A DNA stretch of 52,714 nt from Methyloprofundus sp. (GTDB lineage Bacteria; Pseudomonadota; Gammaproteobacteria; Methylococcales; Methylomonadaceae), in assembly GCA_012960135.1 (NCBI GenBank), contig DUBW01000065.1, positions 20,080 through 72,793 of the forward strand, read 5' to 3'. Made by a program: the position numbers and the translations under genes. How positions within the stretch are numbered: the first letter of the stretch is position 1; each line of letters opens with the position of its first letter. The notes under the pieces were generated by a model, which worked only from the letters and a program-made list of their open reading frames with translations, was not told where the DNA came from and did not search any database. Positions 37,449 to 47,465 of the stretch are shown here, piece after piece.

Positions 37449-39350
37449 ATGCTAAGTACTATTTCGCGTGTTATTGAGCGCTACCATCAGTGTCCAGCGC
37501 CTGCCTTTATTATCGGTATTTTTCGTATTCTGTACGGAATTGTGGCGTTTCAGGAAATTATCTTTCTATTTTATTTTCACCACCTTATTTTTGACCCTAT
37601 CCCTTATGTAGATGTGGAGTTTCCGATGATTCCGCTGTTCTTAGGGTTGTGGGCAATAGTAGCGGGTTGTATTATTGTTGGCTATCGAAGTCAAAGCGCT
37701 ATCATAGCAAACTATATTTTCTGGATAGTCTTTGTCAATTTTACGCCGATGCAGCGAGATTTCGATGGGGGGTTTGACTTATTTATGATCGGGGTCGGAT
37801 TTTTTCTTATCTTTATGCCCATTGCTCGCGCTGTTTCGATCGATAACTTGCGCTATAAGTTACAATTTAAGTATCAGAATATTCCGGTTTTGCCTAAAAC
37901 CTGTAGTACTCTGAGCTTGATATTTCCGGTATTAATTTGTCTGGGCTTCCTGTATTTTGATTCTGCAGTACATAAACTGTTTGCACCGCATTGGTTAAAT
38001 GGCTTGGGGGGGTGGTTGCCGTCTTCTATGCCTTACTATATGTCGGCATTAGATTTGTCGTGGATGCTAAATCAGGAGGTGTTACAAAAAAGCATCGGCT
38101 ATCTGATTTTGGTATTTCAATTTACGTTTATTTTTTTCTTTAATCGTCGCTGCTTGCGCCCCATTTATTTACTGGTTGGTGCAGGTCTGCACATTGGAAT
38201 TACCATTAGCTTGAATATTTACCCCTTTGGTCTGGGAATGTTATCCGTATATATCTTAATGGTGCCATTTTCCTGGTGGAAGACATTGGCTAATAAGCTT
38301 ATTTACCAAGCACCTCAGTTGGCCGTGTTTTATGATGGTGATTGTCCGTTATGCAACCGTACCGCAACGATTATTAATCATTTTGATTTGCTGCAGGCAG
38401 TTGCATTTAAAGATTTGCAGACGCAGGCAGATACAGCGCCGCAGTTACAAAAGTATGACCAGCAGGTTTTATTGACAGACTTATTCGCAGTTGATTTAGA
38501 AGGGCGGGTTTACGCAGGGGTTGATACCTATATTCAGGTCTTCCAGAAAATGCGTTATCTGGCTGTTTTTGCCTGGTTGATGCGGATGCCAGGGGTTTAT
38601 CATCTAACTAAAGCTATATATCGCCGTATTGCCGATAACCGTGCGCGTAATGTATGTGATGAGTCATGTATGCCCTCAGTGGTGGCTCGCGCCTTGCCAG
38701 TCGACTTGTATACCCGTATTTTTGAGAGCTATGCAAGAGTAAAGCCAAAGCAATTTAGGTTTAGGATGGCCAAAATCTTTATGGTACTGCTGTTGCTACA
38801 ACTTAATAGCACTATTCACTATGGGTTTTTGTACCGCTTTTATGACTTATCCAGTGTTGAAAGTCCGCTTGCCAATCAAGCACGAATATTGAGTAATGCA
38901 GTGTTAATGCTATCGACAACTTTTTTAGGCATTACGCCTCATGCGCTATACCTGCATGATCATTTTGAGGGCTATGATGATCTGCTGGCGATTAGCTATA
39001 TTGATAAAGAGGGGCGGGAGCAGTGGCTTCCCTTTATTAATGAGCAAGGCAGAATGTTAGCGCCAAACTGGGGGAGAGTGCATTCAATGTGGGCGAATAT
39101 TGCCGTGACACCGAAAATTAATTCCGCTAGGTTGAGTAAATTTATTATGAAAGTGACGGCATTCTGGGGAACCAAGGTGGGCTTAGACCTTAATAACGCT
39201 CGATTTCTTATTAAACATAAGGAAATTCACTCGCCTGAGCAGTGGGTGTTCAATTTACGCAAGGATAACTTGTCTGGGGAGTGGAAAAATATCGGTATAG
39301 TGACCTGGAAAAACAAGCATTATCAGTTAAATTTACAAGCGATTAAATAG
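37449..39350 (+). CDS. HTTM-DCC fusion membrane protein
   Basis: A 633-residue protein combining two families. Residues ~14-280 form an HTTM (vitamin K-dependent gamma-carboxylase-like) membrane domain with PAFIIGIFRILYG, the FHHLIF loop, HWLNGLGGWLPS and LHIGITISLNI. A thiol-disulfide oxidoreductase DCC domain starts near residue 293 (AVFYDGDCPLCNRTATIIN) with its CxxC. A further part from about 437 has one or two hydrophobic segments and a soluble end of about 150 residues (HFEGYDDLLAISYIDKEGRE...). HTTM proteins and DCC domains are often adjacent or fused; a redox-linked membrane role is plausible but undefined. The start follows ACTAGAG. Confidence 0.85.
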   Translation: MLSTISRVIERYHQCPAPAFIIGIFRILYGIVAFQEIIFLFYFHHLIFDPIPYVDVEFPMIPLFLGLWAIVAGCIIVGYRSQSAIIANYIFWIVFVNFTPMQRDFDGGFDLFMIGVGFFLIFMPIARAVSIDNLRYKLQFKYQNIPVLPKTCSTLSLIFPVLICLGFLYFDSAVHKLFAPHWLNGLGGWLPSSMPYYMSALDLSWMLNQEVLQKSIGYLILVFQFTFIFFFNRRCLRPIYLLVGAGLHIGITISLNIYPFGLGMLSVYILMVPFSWWKTLANKLIYQAPQLAVFYDGDCPLCNRTATIINHFDLLQAVAFKDLQTQADTAPQLQKYDQQVLLTDLFAVDLEGRVYAGVDTYIQVFQKMRYLAVFAWLMRMPGVYHLTKAIYRRIADNRARNVCDESCMPSVVARALPVDLYTRIFESYARVKPKQFRFRMAKIFMVLLLLQLNSTIHYGFLYRFYDLSSVESPLANQARILSNAVLMLSTTFLGITPHALYLHDHFEGYDDLLAISYIDKEGREQWLPFINEQGRMLAPNWGRVHSMWANIAVTPKINSARLSKFIMKVTAFWGTKVGLDLNNARFLIKHKEIHSPEQWVFNLRKDNLSGEWKNIGIVTWKNKHYQLNLQAIK

Positions 39351-39469
39351 AGATATTATGTTTAATATCAAATGTATATGTTTTGTAGGTAGGGTTTTGT
39401 GGAGCAAGGAATTATGTTTTTATCCGTTGAGTGCGCGAGGAGTGATATTCAACTTTAAAAAAAATGGTG

Positions 39470-39498
39470 TTGCGTCAAAACTATTGTCATGATATAAA
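39470..39498 (+). promoter_or_regulatory. Sigma-70 promoter for the 37-residue lipoprotein
   Basis: TTGCGT at 39470-39475 and TATAAA at 39493-39498 are 17 bases apart. Transcription would start around 39505, leaving a leader of about 65 bases to the ATG. Confidence 0.6.
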
Positions 39499-39570
39499 TT
39501 GTTCCGTGCTTTTCATTAGTACACAAGAACTAACAACAATTATAATAATTTCTATCCTGAGGAGGATGAC

Positions 39571-39684
39571 ATGAAAAAAGTATTATCACTACTAGCTATC
39601 TCTTTAATGTTAATCGGCGGAACAGGCTGCATGGACGATCCAGATGGTAGCCAGCAAAAAGTTTCTAGCTCTATCTCTTTGTAA
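39571..39684 (+). CDS. Tiny lipoprotein, 37-residue precursor
   Basis: A 37-residue precursor MKKVLSLLAISLMLIGGTGC followed by MDDPDGSQQKVSSSISL. The signal has two lysines, a hydrophobic core and a lipobox-like GGTGC with Cys20, leaving a mature peptide of just 18 residues. Asp at +3 might favour retention at the inner membrane if Enterobacteria-like rules apply. AGGAGG lies seven bases before the ATG, a perfect ribosome site; promoter and terminator flank it. It resembles entericidin-type peptides in size, without the family sequence. Function unknown. Confidence 0.75.
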   Translation: MKKVLSLLAISLMLIGGTGCMDDPDGSQQKVSSSISL

Positions 39685-39697
39685 GAAATTTTTTTAT

Positions 39698-39731
39698 AAA
39701 AAAAGCCCGGGATATTTTCCTGGGCTTTTTT
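39698..39731. terminator. Rho-independent terminator after the tiny lipoprotein
   Basis: AAAAGCCCGGG and CCTGGGCTTTT pair around ATATTTT with a T run on the plus strand and A run on the other side, so it may work in both directions. Confidence 0.88.
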
Positions 39732-39820
39732 ATGTAAAATAGCTCTTAAACTTGAGCTGTAATATCTCAATTAGTTCCTCGTTTCTCAATACCTCAGAAT
39801 AATACTGGCTCTTTTGAATT

Positions 39821-40127
39821 TCAAGTGAGCAAGCAATTAGCATTTATTTTAGAAAAATCTATTTTTCCAGTTAGTAAATAAGCAGTTGTTCTGAAGTGCC
39901 GTATTTTATATCCTTTCGTTTGTCTTTTTGCCGCCTGTAAAGCCGAGTTTAGTCCTTCCAAAATACCGTTATTAATGGGACTCTTTTTCCAGCTGATAAT
40001 ACCATCCCAATGCCTCTTAATCGTCTTAGCTACTTTTATAATGGGAGCGAGTTGACTATGAGTCGCCCAGTAATCCCCGTTATTAAGTAAGCCTTCAAAT
40101 TGCTCTGTACTTTCGGCAGCATAATTC
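39821..40127 (-). pseudogene. ISL3-family transposase, C-terminal relic
   Basis: The minus strand encodes about 100 residues of an ISL3 transposase C-terminus: LLNNGDYWATHSQL, IKRHWDGIISWKKS, then INNGILEGLNSALQAAKRQTKGYK and FRTTAYLLTGKID, ending at TGA 39821-39823. The conserved ending with NG-x2-EG-x-NS is plain. Upstream the frame meets a TAG near 40128, so the DDE catalytic part is missing. No intact ends were found. The element is long dead. Confidence 0.85.
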
Positions 40128-40523
40128 TATTGAACTTATGCCATTCAGAGTGCGTTAATTTAAGTAATTACCTTAAAATTGCTTGGCGCAGTAGGGAAGG
40201 AAAGCTTAAGAAAATGGGTGATAATATTGAAAAGAGCTTACTCCATTTTTTATAGAATACATGCATCGTATAAAAAATGGATTGAAGGATTTGTGTTTAG
40301 CTTTGCGTTGGTACTTGCTCTTATCTTTGAAAATAATGTCTTGTTAAAATAATGTGCATGTTTAGTGACCAAGTTTTTGGGCTCAGGCGCGTTGTTTTTC
40401 GGCTGCTTTTTGCATTTTTTTATCGAACAGCACCTTATTGATTGACGATAAAATCATTTCTTTTGTGCAAAACTCCTGCGAACAGTATTAAAATACTGTT
40501 TTGTTCAATTTTAAAATAAGTCT
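40128..40523. other. Gap ahead of mnmG
   Basis: No supported gene is present. A 60-codon frame without a good start, ending at a TAA near 40352, has one hydrophobic stretch and may be chance. The position next to mnmG is where gammaproteobacteria often have oriC, but no cluster of DnaA boxes is visible. Confidence 0.5.
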
Positions 40524-42392
40524 GTGCTATTTACAAAAGAATTTGATGTTATCGTTATCGGAGGTGGTCACTCGGGTACGGAGGCTGCTTTAGCAGCGGC
40601 GCGCACAGGTGCGCAAACACTATTATTAACGCAAAGTATTGAAACTTTGGGTCAGATGAGTTGCAATCCGGCGGTAGGCGGTATTGGTAAGGGGCATCTG
40701 GTCAAGGAAGTCGATGCGCTGGGTGGTGTAATGGCGCAAGCAATTGACCATGCTGGCATACATTTTCGTATTTTAAACGCCAGTAAAGGACCTGCGGTTC
40801 GAGCAACTCGGGGGCAGGCAGATCGAGAGCTTTATAAGCAATTCATCAGAAATACTCTGGAAAATCAGCCAAACCTGATGTTGTTTCAGCAGGTGGTGTC
40901 GGACTTGCTGGTCGAGGCAGAAACGGTCATTGGGGTGGAAACTCAAATGGGTTTGCAGTTTAAAGCAAAGTCAGTGGTTTTGACCGCAGGTACATTTCTG
41001 GGCGGCAGAATTCATATCGGTTTGCAGAATTATACCGGTGGTCGCGCAGGAGATGCTGCGTCGATTGCTTTGGCTGAGCGCTTACGCGAACTGCCTTTTA
41101 AGGTAGGTCGATTGAAAACAGGCACGCCACCGCGTATTGACGGGCGCACGATAGATTTTTCACAACTAGAACAGCAGCATGGAGATACGCCAGTGCCGGT
41201 GTTTTCATTTATGGGCAGTGCTAGCCAGCATCCTCGACAAGTTCCTTGCTATATTACCCGCACCAATGAAAAAACCCATGATATTATTCGTGGCGGGCTA
41301 GACCGTTCACCTATGTATACGGGTGAAATTGAAGGTGTTGGTCCGCGATATTGTCCTTCAATTGAAGATAAAGTAGTGCGTTTTGCGGAGCGTACTTCGC
41401 ACCAGATTTTTGTTGAACCTGAAGGATTAAATACTAATGAGTATTATCCTAATGGCATTTCGACTAGTCTGCCTTTTGATGTGCAGTACCAGTTTGTAAG
41501 GTCTATGCAAGGCTTTGAGCGGGCAGAAATTGTGCGCCCTGGCTATGCAATAGAATATGATTTTTTTGATCCCAGGGATTTGAAGACTTCTCTGGAAACA
41601 AAACATATGCAAGGCCTGTTTTTTGCTGGACAGATTAATGGGACGACAGGCTATGAAGAGGCGGCCGCGCAGGGTTTGATTGCCGGTCTGAATGCTGCCC
41701 GCAAGGCGCAAGGTAAAGAGAGTTGGTGCCCTGGGCGGAATGAGGCTTATATCGGGGTCATGATTGATGACCTGATTGCAAACGGGGCGATAGAGCCGTA
41801 TCGAATGTTTACCAGTCGCGCTGAATATCGATTAATATTGCGTGAAGATAATGCAGACCTACGCTTAACTGAGAAAGGTCGAGAATTAGGCCTGGTAAGC
41901 GAGCAGCAATGGCAATTTTTCAGTGAAAAGCAGGAAAGTATTATCCGCACGCAAGATATATTACAAGCCAAATGGATAAGAAAGGATAGTCCGGATGCCG
42001 GACGGGTGGCAGAAATCTGGGGTAAGCCATTATCCAGGGAAGTCAATTTAATGGATTTATTACGCCGTCCTGAGGTTGATGTAGTCCGCTTGATGAGTTT
42101 TGCCGAGGGGCTAGATGTCACTGAGCAAGTAGCGCAGCAAGTGGAGGTGCAGGCTAAGTACGCTGGTTACATAGAGCGTCAGCAGCAGGATATTGATAAA
42201 GCTAAACGTTATGATCATTTAAAAATTCCGGATGACTTAGACTTTAATCTGGTCAAGGGACTTTCTAATGAGGCGCGTGAGAAATTTATTAAGCAGCGCC
42301 CTGAGACGCTGGGGCTAGCTTCTAGAATACCTGGGATAACCCCGGCTGCTATTTCACTATTGCTTATCTATATGAAAAAGAAAAATGGATGA
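40524..42392 (+). CDS. mnmG: tRNA uridine-5-carboxymethylaminomethyl modification enzyme MnmG (GidA)
   Basis: With MnmE, this FAD enzyme installs carboxymethylaminomethyl groups on the wobble uridine of several tRNAs. The 622 residues are full length. FAD motif [20 protein letters not shown] at 10-29, [15 protein letters not shown] with the catalytic cysteine region, GLKTGTPPR-like [14 protein letters not shown], and [17 protein letters not shown] with the second FAD loop are seen. The start is a GTG at 40524, as no in-frame ATG precedes the FAD motif; a weak TAAG ribosome site. It heads the mnmG-rsmG-parA-parB unit. Confidence 0.97.
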   Translation: MLFTKEFDVIVIGGGHSGTEAALAAARTGAQTLLLTQSIETLGQMSCNPAVGGIGKGHLVKEVDALGGVMAQAIDHAGIHFRILNASKGPAVRATRGQADRELYKQFIRNTLENQPNLMLFQQVVSDLLVEAETVIGVETQMGLQFKAKSVVLTAGTFLGGRIHIGLQNYTGGRAGDAASIALAERLRELPFKVGRLKTGTPPRIDGRTIDFSQLEQQHGDTPVPVFSFMGSASQHPRQVPCYITRTNEKTHDIIRGGLDRSPMYTGEIEGVGPRYCPSIEDKVVRFAERTSHQIFVEPEGLNTNEYYPNGISTSLPFDVQYQFVRSMQGFERAEIVRPGYAIEYDFFDPRDLKTSLETKHMQGLFFAGQINGTTGYEEAAAQGLIAGLNAARKAQGKESWCPGRNEAYIGVMIDDLIANGAIEPYRMFTSRAEYRLILREDNADLRLTEKGRELGLVSEQQWQFFSEKQESIIRTQDILQAKWIRKDSPDAGRVAEIWGKPLSREVNLMDLLRRPEVDVVRLMSFAEGLDVTEQVAQQVEVQAKYAGYIERQQQDIDKAKRYDHLKIPDDLDFNLVKGLSNEAREKFIKQRPETLGLASRIPGITPAAISLLLIYMKKKNG

Positions 42393-43002
42393 CTCACGAC
42401 AGTTACTGATTAAGGGAATAGAGTACTTGAGGCTGGATGTAAGCCCTGCGCAAATTGATTTATTGCTAGCTTTTGTAAGCCTGATTCAGAAGTGGAATAA
42501 GGCTTATAATCTCACTGCCATTCGTGATCGTGATGAAATGCTGCGCCTGCATATCCTGGATAGTCTGGCAATATTACCCTATGTTACCGGCCAAAAAATT
42601 ATTGATGTAGGTACCGGTGCAGGTCTGCCAGGTATTCCGCTCGCGATTTTGATGCCTGAAGTGCAATTTACCTTGCTGGATAGTAATTCCAAGAAAACGC
42701 GGTTTGTGCAGCAGGTTGTATTGGAATTAAAATTAAACAATGTGGAAGTCGTGCATAGTCGGGTTGAAAAGCTGGGGCGTGCTGGTGAGTATGATGCGGT
42801 TTTAAGTAGAGCCTTTGCCAGTGTTGATGGCATAATGAATTTAACTGAACATCTATTGCAAGCGGAGGGTGTTTTAATTGCTATGAAAGGACAGAGTCCC
42901 GAAGCTGAACTAAAAAACATACAGCGCAGCTACACAGTTAATTCTATTGTGCTTCCAGGTGTTGAGACTGAGCGATGCGTACTACGAATAAATAAGATAT
43001 GA
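42385..43002 (+). CDS. rsmG: 16S rRNA (guanine527-N7)-methyltransferase
   Basis: RsmG (GidB) methylates N7 of G527 in 16S rRNA. Its loss gives low-level streptomycin resistance in several bacteria. The 205 residues show [16 protein letters not shown] near 32-47, the AdoMet loop [17 protein letters not shown] at 72-88 and [12 protein letters not shown], then SRAFASVD. The start overlaps the mnmG stop by eight bases, and its stop overlaps parA by four, so the four genes are translationally coupled. Confidence 0.96.
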   Translation: MDDSRQLLIKGIEYLRLDVSPAQIDLLLAFVSLIQKWNKAYNLTAIRDRDEMLRLHILDSLAILPYVTGQKIIDVGTGAGLPGIPLAILMPEVQFTLLDSNSKKTRFVQQVVLELKLNNVEVVHSRVEKLGRAGEYDAVLSRAFASVDGIMNLTEHLLQAEGVLIAMKGQSPEAELKNIQRSYTVNSIVLPGVETERCVLRINKI

Positions 43003-43766
43003 CAAAAATAATAGCGGTAACCAATCAGAAAGGTGGCGTAGGTAAAACTACGACAAGCGTCAATCTAGCGGCATCTTTAGCTGCGGCTAAGCGCAAGGTG
43101 CTGCTGATTGATCTGGATCCACAGGGAAATGCGGCTATGGGTTGTGGTATTGATAAGGCAAATGTGGCTTATTCAAGCTGTGACTTGTTGATTGAAGACG
43201 TGCCTTTGTCGGAAATGATTATTCAGGTGCCCGAGGTGGGTTTTGATGTGATCGCGGGTAATGCGGATTTAACGCTAGCGGAAGTGGAGTTAATGAAGAT
43301 GACGCAGCGTGAGCGTCGGCTGGCTGCGGCACTACAGCAGGTCGAGGGTGAATATGATTATATTCTGATTGATTGTCCGCCCTCATTGAATATGCTGACT
43401 TTGAATGCCATGGTCGCAGCGCATAGTGTTTTGGTGCCTATGCAATGTGAGTATTATGCGCTGGAAGGTTTGTCGGCATTAATGGATACCTTGCGTAATA
43501 TTCAGGAAACGGCAAATCCATCGTTATACCTGGAAGGTATTTTGCGCACTATGTATGATAAGCGCAGTCGCCTGACTAAAGATGTATCCGAGCAATTGCT
43601 TGAGTATTTTGCAGATAAAGTATTTCGCACCTGTGTGCCCAGAAATATCAGGTTGGCAGAAGCGCCTAGTCACGGAATGCCCGTTTTGCAATATGATAAA
43701 AGTTCGCGTGGGGCCATTGCATATATTGCTCTGGCAGGCGAGCTAATTAGAAAAGAAGATAACTAA
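42999..43766 (+). CDS. parA: Chromosome partitioning ATPase ParA (Soj)
   Basis: A 255-residue Walker-type ATPase that binds DNA non-specifically and moves ParB-parS complexes to segregate the chromosome. It has the deviant Walker A NQKGGVGKTTTSVNLA at 9-24, DLDPQGNAAMG, Walker B-like YILIDCPPS and EGLSALMDT. The short length without an N-terminal HTH marks it as chromosomal. It starts inside the rsmG end and is followed four bases later by parB. Confidence 0.96.
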   Translation: MTKIIAVTNQKGGVGKTTTSVNLAASLAAAKRKVLLIDLDPQGNAAMGCGIDKANVAYSSCDLLIEDVPLSEMIIQVPEVGFDVIAGNADLTLAEVELMKMTQRERRLAAALQQVEGEYDYILIDCPPSLNMLTLNAMVAAHSVLVPMQCEYYALEGLSALMDTLRNIQETANPSLYLEGILRTMYDKRSRLTKDVSEQLLEYFADKVFRTCVPRNIRLAEAPSHGMPVLQYDKSSRGAIAYIALAGELIRKEDN

Positions 43767-43770
43767 ACTT

Positions 43771-44661
43771 ATGGCAGAAAAGAAAAGAGGTCTAGGAAAA
43801 GGTCTAGGCGCACTGATGGGTGATTTAGGTGCTAAGGAGCAAGGCAAGAGTGACATTCAAACCCTACCGGTAGAGCATCTGCAGCGCGGGAAATACCAGC
43901 CTAGGAAAGATATTGATCCAGAGCGCCTGCAAGAGCTTGCTGAGTCAATAAAATCTCAAGGTATCGTGCAGCCTATAGTGGTTAGAGAGGTTGCGTATAA
44001 TAAATATGAAATCATCGCGGGCGAGCGTCGTTGGCGTGCTGGGCAATTGGCCGGTCTGGCAGATGTGCCAGTGCTGATAAAAAATATTGATGACCGTACT
44101 GCTATCGCAATTTCCTTGATAGAGAATATTCAGCGCGAAGATTTAAATCCGCTAGAAGAGGCAGAAGCCTTTCTCAGACTGATAGGAGAGTTTGACTTAA
44201 CGCATCAGCAAGTGGCTGATTCGGTTGGGAAGTCTAGGGCGGCTGTAACTAATATGCTCAGACTTAATGATCTGGACAGTGAAGTTAAAAACTTATTGGC
44301 AAAAGGCCGGCTTGGGATGGGGCATGCTCGGGCCTTACTAACATTGGAGTCTGAAAAGCAGCTTAGTTTGGCGAGCAAGGTTGCCGAGCAAGGTTTGTCT
44401 GTGCGTGTTACTGAGAAATTGGTCAAGGATGCGCAAAAAGACAAACAGGGTAACAAAGAGCATATTACTGTTCAAGCGCATGAAAGAGTTATGGATAGAG
44501 ATACGCAGCACTTGCAGGATGCGATTACTAATTTTATTGGTGCTAAAACTATTATCAAACATAAACATAATGGTCAGGGCTCAGTAGTCATCAGTTATAA
44601 CAGTCTGGATGAATTAGAGGGGATCGTTTCACGGTTGGAGATAAGAAATGATTCGGCTTAA
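43771..44661 (+). CDS. parB: Chromosome partitioning protein ParB (Spo0J)
   Basis: A CTP-dependent clamp loading at parS sites. The 296 residues open KKRGLGKGLGALMGD, the ParA-stimulating arginine-rich tail of chromosomal ParB. The nuclease-fold NTPase part contains QYQPRK-like KYQPRKDIDPE, ENIQREDLNPLEEAEAF and the GERRWRAGQLAG box near 84-95. A helix-turn-helix follows (THQQVADSVGKSRAAVTNMLRL), then the C-terminal dimer domain. The gene is last in the mnmG unit. I see no perfect parS in the window. Confidence 0.96.
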   Translation: MAEKKRGLGKGLGALMGDLGAKEQGKSDIQTLPVEHLQRGKYQPRKDIDPERLQELAESIKSQGIVQPIVVREVAYNKYEIIAGERRWRAGQLAGLADVPVLIKNIDDRTAIAISLIENIQREDLNPLEEAEAFLRLIGEFDLTHQQVADSVGKSRAAVTNMLRLNDLDSEVKNLLAKGRLGMGHARALLTLESEKQLSLASKVAEQGLSVRVTEKLVKDAQKDKQGNKEHITVQAHERVMDRDTQHLQDAITNFIGAKTIIKHKHNGQGSVVISYNSLDELEGIVSRLEIRNDSA

Positions 44662-44831
44662 GGGTTAGTGATAGACTTTTTTGAGGCTTTATAGTGAATG
44701 GTGTCAGTTGTAGATGGCGTTTTTTTTCAGAATATTATGGGCTAAGTTAATGCTGTTGTCAGGTTATGTGGTTATGTCGCATAGCTATTGGAAAATAGGC
44801 TGAATTTTAACGAGCAGCAGAAAATCCTTTC

Positions 44832-44860
44832 TTGCTTAAATGTGTTTGGGTGGATATAAT
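44832..44860 (+). promoter_or_regulatory. Promoter of the ATP synthase operon
   Basis: TTGCTT at 44832-44837 and a perfect TATAAT at 44855-44860 are 17 bases apart. Transcription should start near 44867, which leaves too short a leader for the ATG at 44875 and supports the GTG at 44887 as the atpI start. Confidence 0.75.
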
Positions 44861-44886
44861 TCTTCTATTATTTGATGAGGTTTTGT

Positions 44887-45255
44887 GTGAGAAAAATACA
44901 AAAGATCTCTGTTGTAAGCAAGATTCTTGTAGGACAGGCATTTATTACCTTGCTTGTTGTTACAAGTTTTTTTATGTTTGGCAGTTACATCAGTACTAAG
45001 TCTGCACTGTATGGCGGTTTGGCGGCGTTGATTCCTAATTGGTATTTTGCAAGAAAAATCAATAAGCACAAAGGACAGGAAGCCAAAAAAATAGTTCGAT
45101 CATTTTATGCGGGTGAATCTGGAAAATTAATTCTCACGGCAATACTATTTTCTCTAATTCTCCAAGACCCCAGGATAGATTTTTTAGCTGTATTAACAGC
45201 CTATATGGCAGCATTAACAGTTTTTTGGTTTGCGTTATTGATACGCAAATATTAA
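44887..45255 (+). CDS. atpI: ATP synthase protein I
   Basis: A small membrane protein of about 122 residues that assists assembly or magnesium supply of the c-ring in some bacteria. Four hydrophobic segments are visible (ILVGQAFITLLVVTSFFMFG, YGGLAALIPNWYFA, LILTAILFSLILQ, FLAVLTAYMAALTVFWFALLI). The YGGLAALIPNWYFA block is characteristic of AtpI. The GTG at 44887 has TGAGG six bases before it; an ATG at 44875 and a TTG at 44872 are less well placed. First gene of the operon. Confidence 0.88.
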   Translation: MRKIQKISVVSKILVGQAFITLLVVTSFFMFGSYISTKSALYGGLAALIPNWYFARKINKHKGQEAKKIVRSFYAGESGKLILTAILFSLILQDPRIDFLAVLTAYMAALTVFWFALLIRKY

Positions 45256-45264
45256 CAATTTTGA

Positions 45265-46053
<789 letters not shown>

Positions 46054-46057
46054 TTAA

Positions 46058-46393
<336 letters not shown>

Positions 46394-46434
46394 GACACTC
46401 GTCAGTTATTTTAACAGCAACGTGAGGAAGGCTA

Positions 46435-46914
46435 GTGAGTATTAATGCTACACTAATCGGTCAAATGATTACCTTTACGCTTCTGGTATGGTTTACCATG
46501 AAGTATATTTGGCCGCCACTAATTGGCGCTATCGAAGAACGTAAATCTAAAATTGCTGAAGGATTGGCAGCGGCTGAAAAAGGCCAGGAAGATATGGAGC
46601 GTGCAGCCAAAAAAGCTGCTAACGTTTTAAGAGAAGCGAAGCAACAATCGGCCGATATTGTTAATCTTGCACAAAAACGTGCTAATGAGATCGTTGAAGA
46701 ATCGAAGGGCACTGCTAAGCAGGAAGGTGCACGAATGATTGAAGCGGCTCAGGCGCAGATTGAACAAGAGATGCAAAGAGCACAAGAACAAATGCGTAAA
46801 GAAGTTTCTGCCCTCGCGCTAAAAGCTGCGGGGCAGATTTTACAGCAGGAAATTGACAACGCTAAGCACAAAGAGCTACTCGGCAAAGTATCTGAGCAAT
46901 TAGGTCAAGCGTAA
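46435..46914 (+). CDS. atpF: ATP synthase F0 subunit b
   Basis: The peripheral stalk. The 159 residues have one N-terminal membrane helix ([28 protein letters not shown]) and a long alanine/glutamate/lysine-rich helix for coiled-coil pairing. The start is GTG at 46435, with TGAGGAAG about six to eleven bases before. Stop and the next ATG overlap by one base (TAATG). Confidence 0.96.
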   Translation: MSINATLIGQMITFTLLVWFTMKYIWPPLIGAIEERKSKIAEGLAAAEKGQEDMERAAKKAANVLREAKQQSADIVNLAQKRANEIVEESKGTAKQEGARMIEAAQAQIEQEMQRAQEQMRKEVSALALKAAGQILQQEIDNAKHKELLGKVSEQLGQA

Positions 46915-47444
46915 TGAGTGAACTAGCAACTTTGGCAAGACCGTATGCAGAGGCAGTATTTAAAAGAGCGAAAGAATTAGGCAATTCTCAGGAATGGTCT
47001 GATAATTTAGCTCTTCTATCTGCCATCATACAGGATGAGAGCTTAGCTGCAATTGTGAATAACCCACGAGTTGAGGAAGATAGATTAACGGCACTATTGC
47101 AGGAAATTTGTCAGGACCAAATCACTGGGGAAGCTAATAATTTTCTTAAGCTGTTAATAGAAAATGGCAGATTAAAATTAGCGCCACAAATTGCGGAATT
47201 ATTCGAGAAATACAAAGCTGAAGATGAAGGTTATGTCGATGTTGACGTTATAACTGCTTATGCTTTAACCAAGGTAGAAGAGAAAAGCTTTGCAACATCA
47301 CTAGAAAAGAAACTCAATAAAAAAGTAAATATCACAGCTAGTATTGATAAAACTTTAATTGGTGGCTATTTAGTAAAAGCAGGTGATAGTGTGATTGACG
47401 GCTCTATCAGTGGTCAACTTCAACAACTAGCTAAAAGGATCTAA
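46914..47444 (+). CDS. atpH: ATP synthase F1 subunit delta
   Basis: Connects F1 to the b stalk. The 176 residues begin LATLARPYAEAVFKRAKE, the conserved N-terminal bundle that binds subunit alpha, and end with the INGGYLVKAG-like LIGGYLVKAGDSVIDGSISGQL signature. Its ATG shares a base with the atpF stop. Confidence 0.96.
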   Translation: MSELATLARPYAEAVFKRAKELGNSQEWSDNLALLSAIIQDESLAAIVNNPRVEEDRLTALLQEICQDQITGEANNFLKLLIENGRLKLAPQIAELFEKYKAEDEGYVDVDVITAYALTKVEEKSFATSLEKKLNKKVNITASIDKTLIGGYLVKAGDSVIDGSISGQLQQLAKRI

Positions 47445-47465
47445 CAGCTTAGACTGAGAAAAAAT

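Noticed and set aside
40160-40352. 60-codon frame with a hydrophobic helix
   Set aside because: No ATG start, no ribosome site and no recognised family; it lies among IS debris.
39785-40523. Chromosome origin next to mnmG-parAB
   Set aside because: Gene order is suggestive, but I see no cluster of TTATCCACA-type boxes or AT-rich 13-mers there, and dnaA is absent.
44620-44640. parS site at the end of parB (GTTTCACG half)
   Set aside because: Only one half of the 16-base palindrome matches; the other half is different, so it is probably chance.
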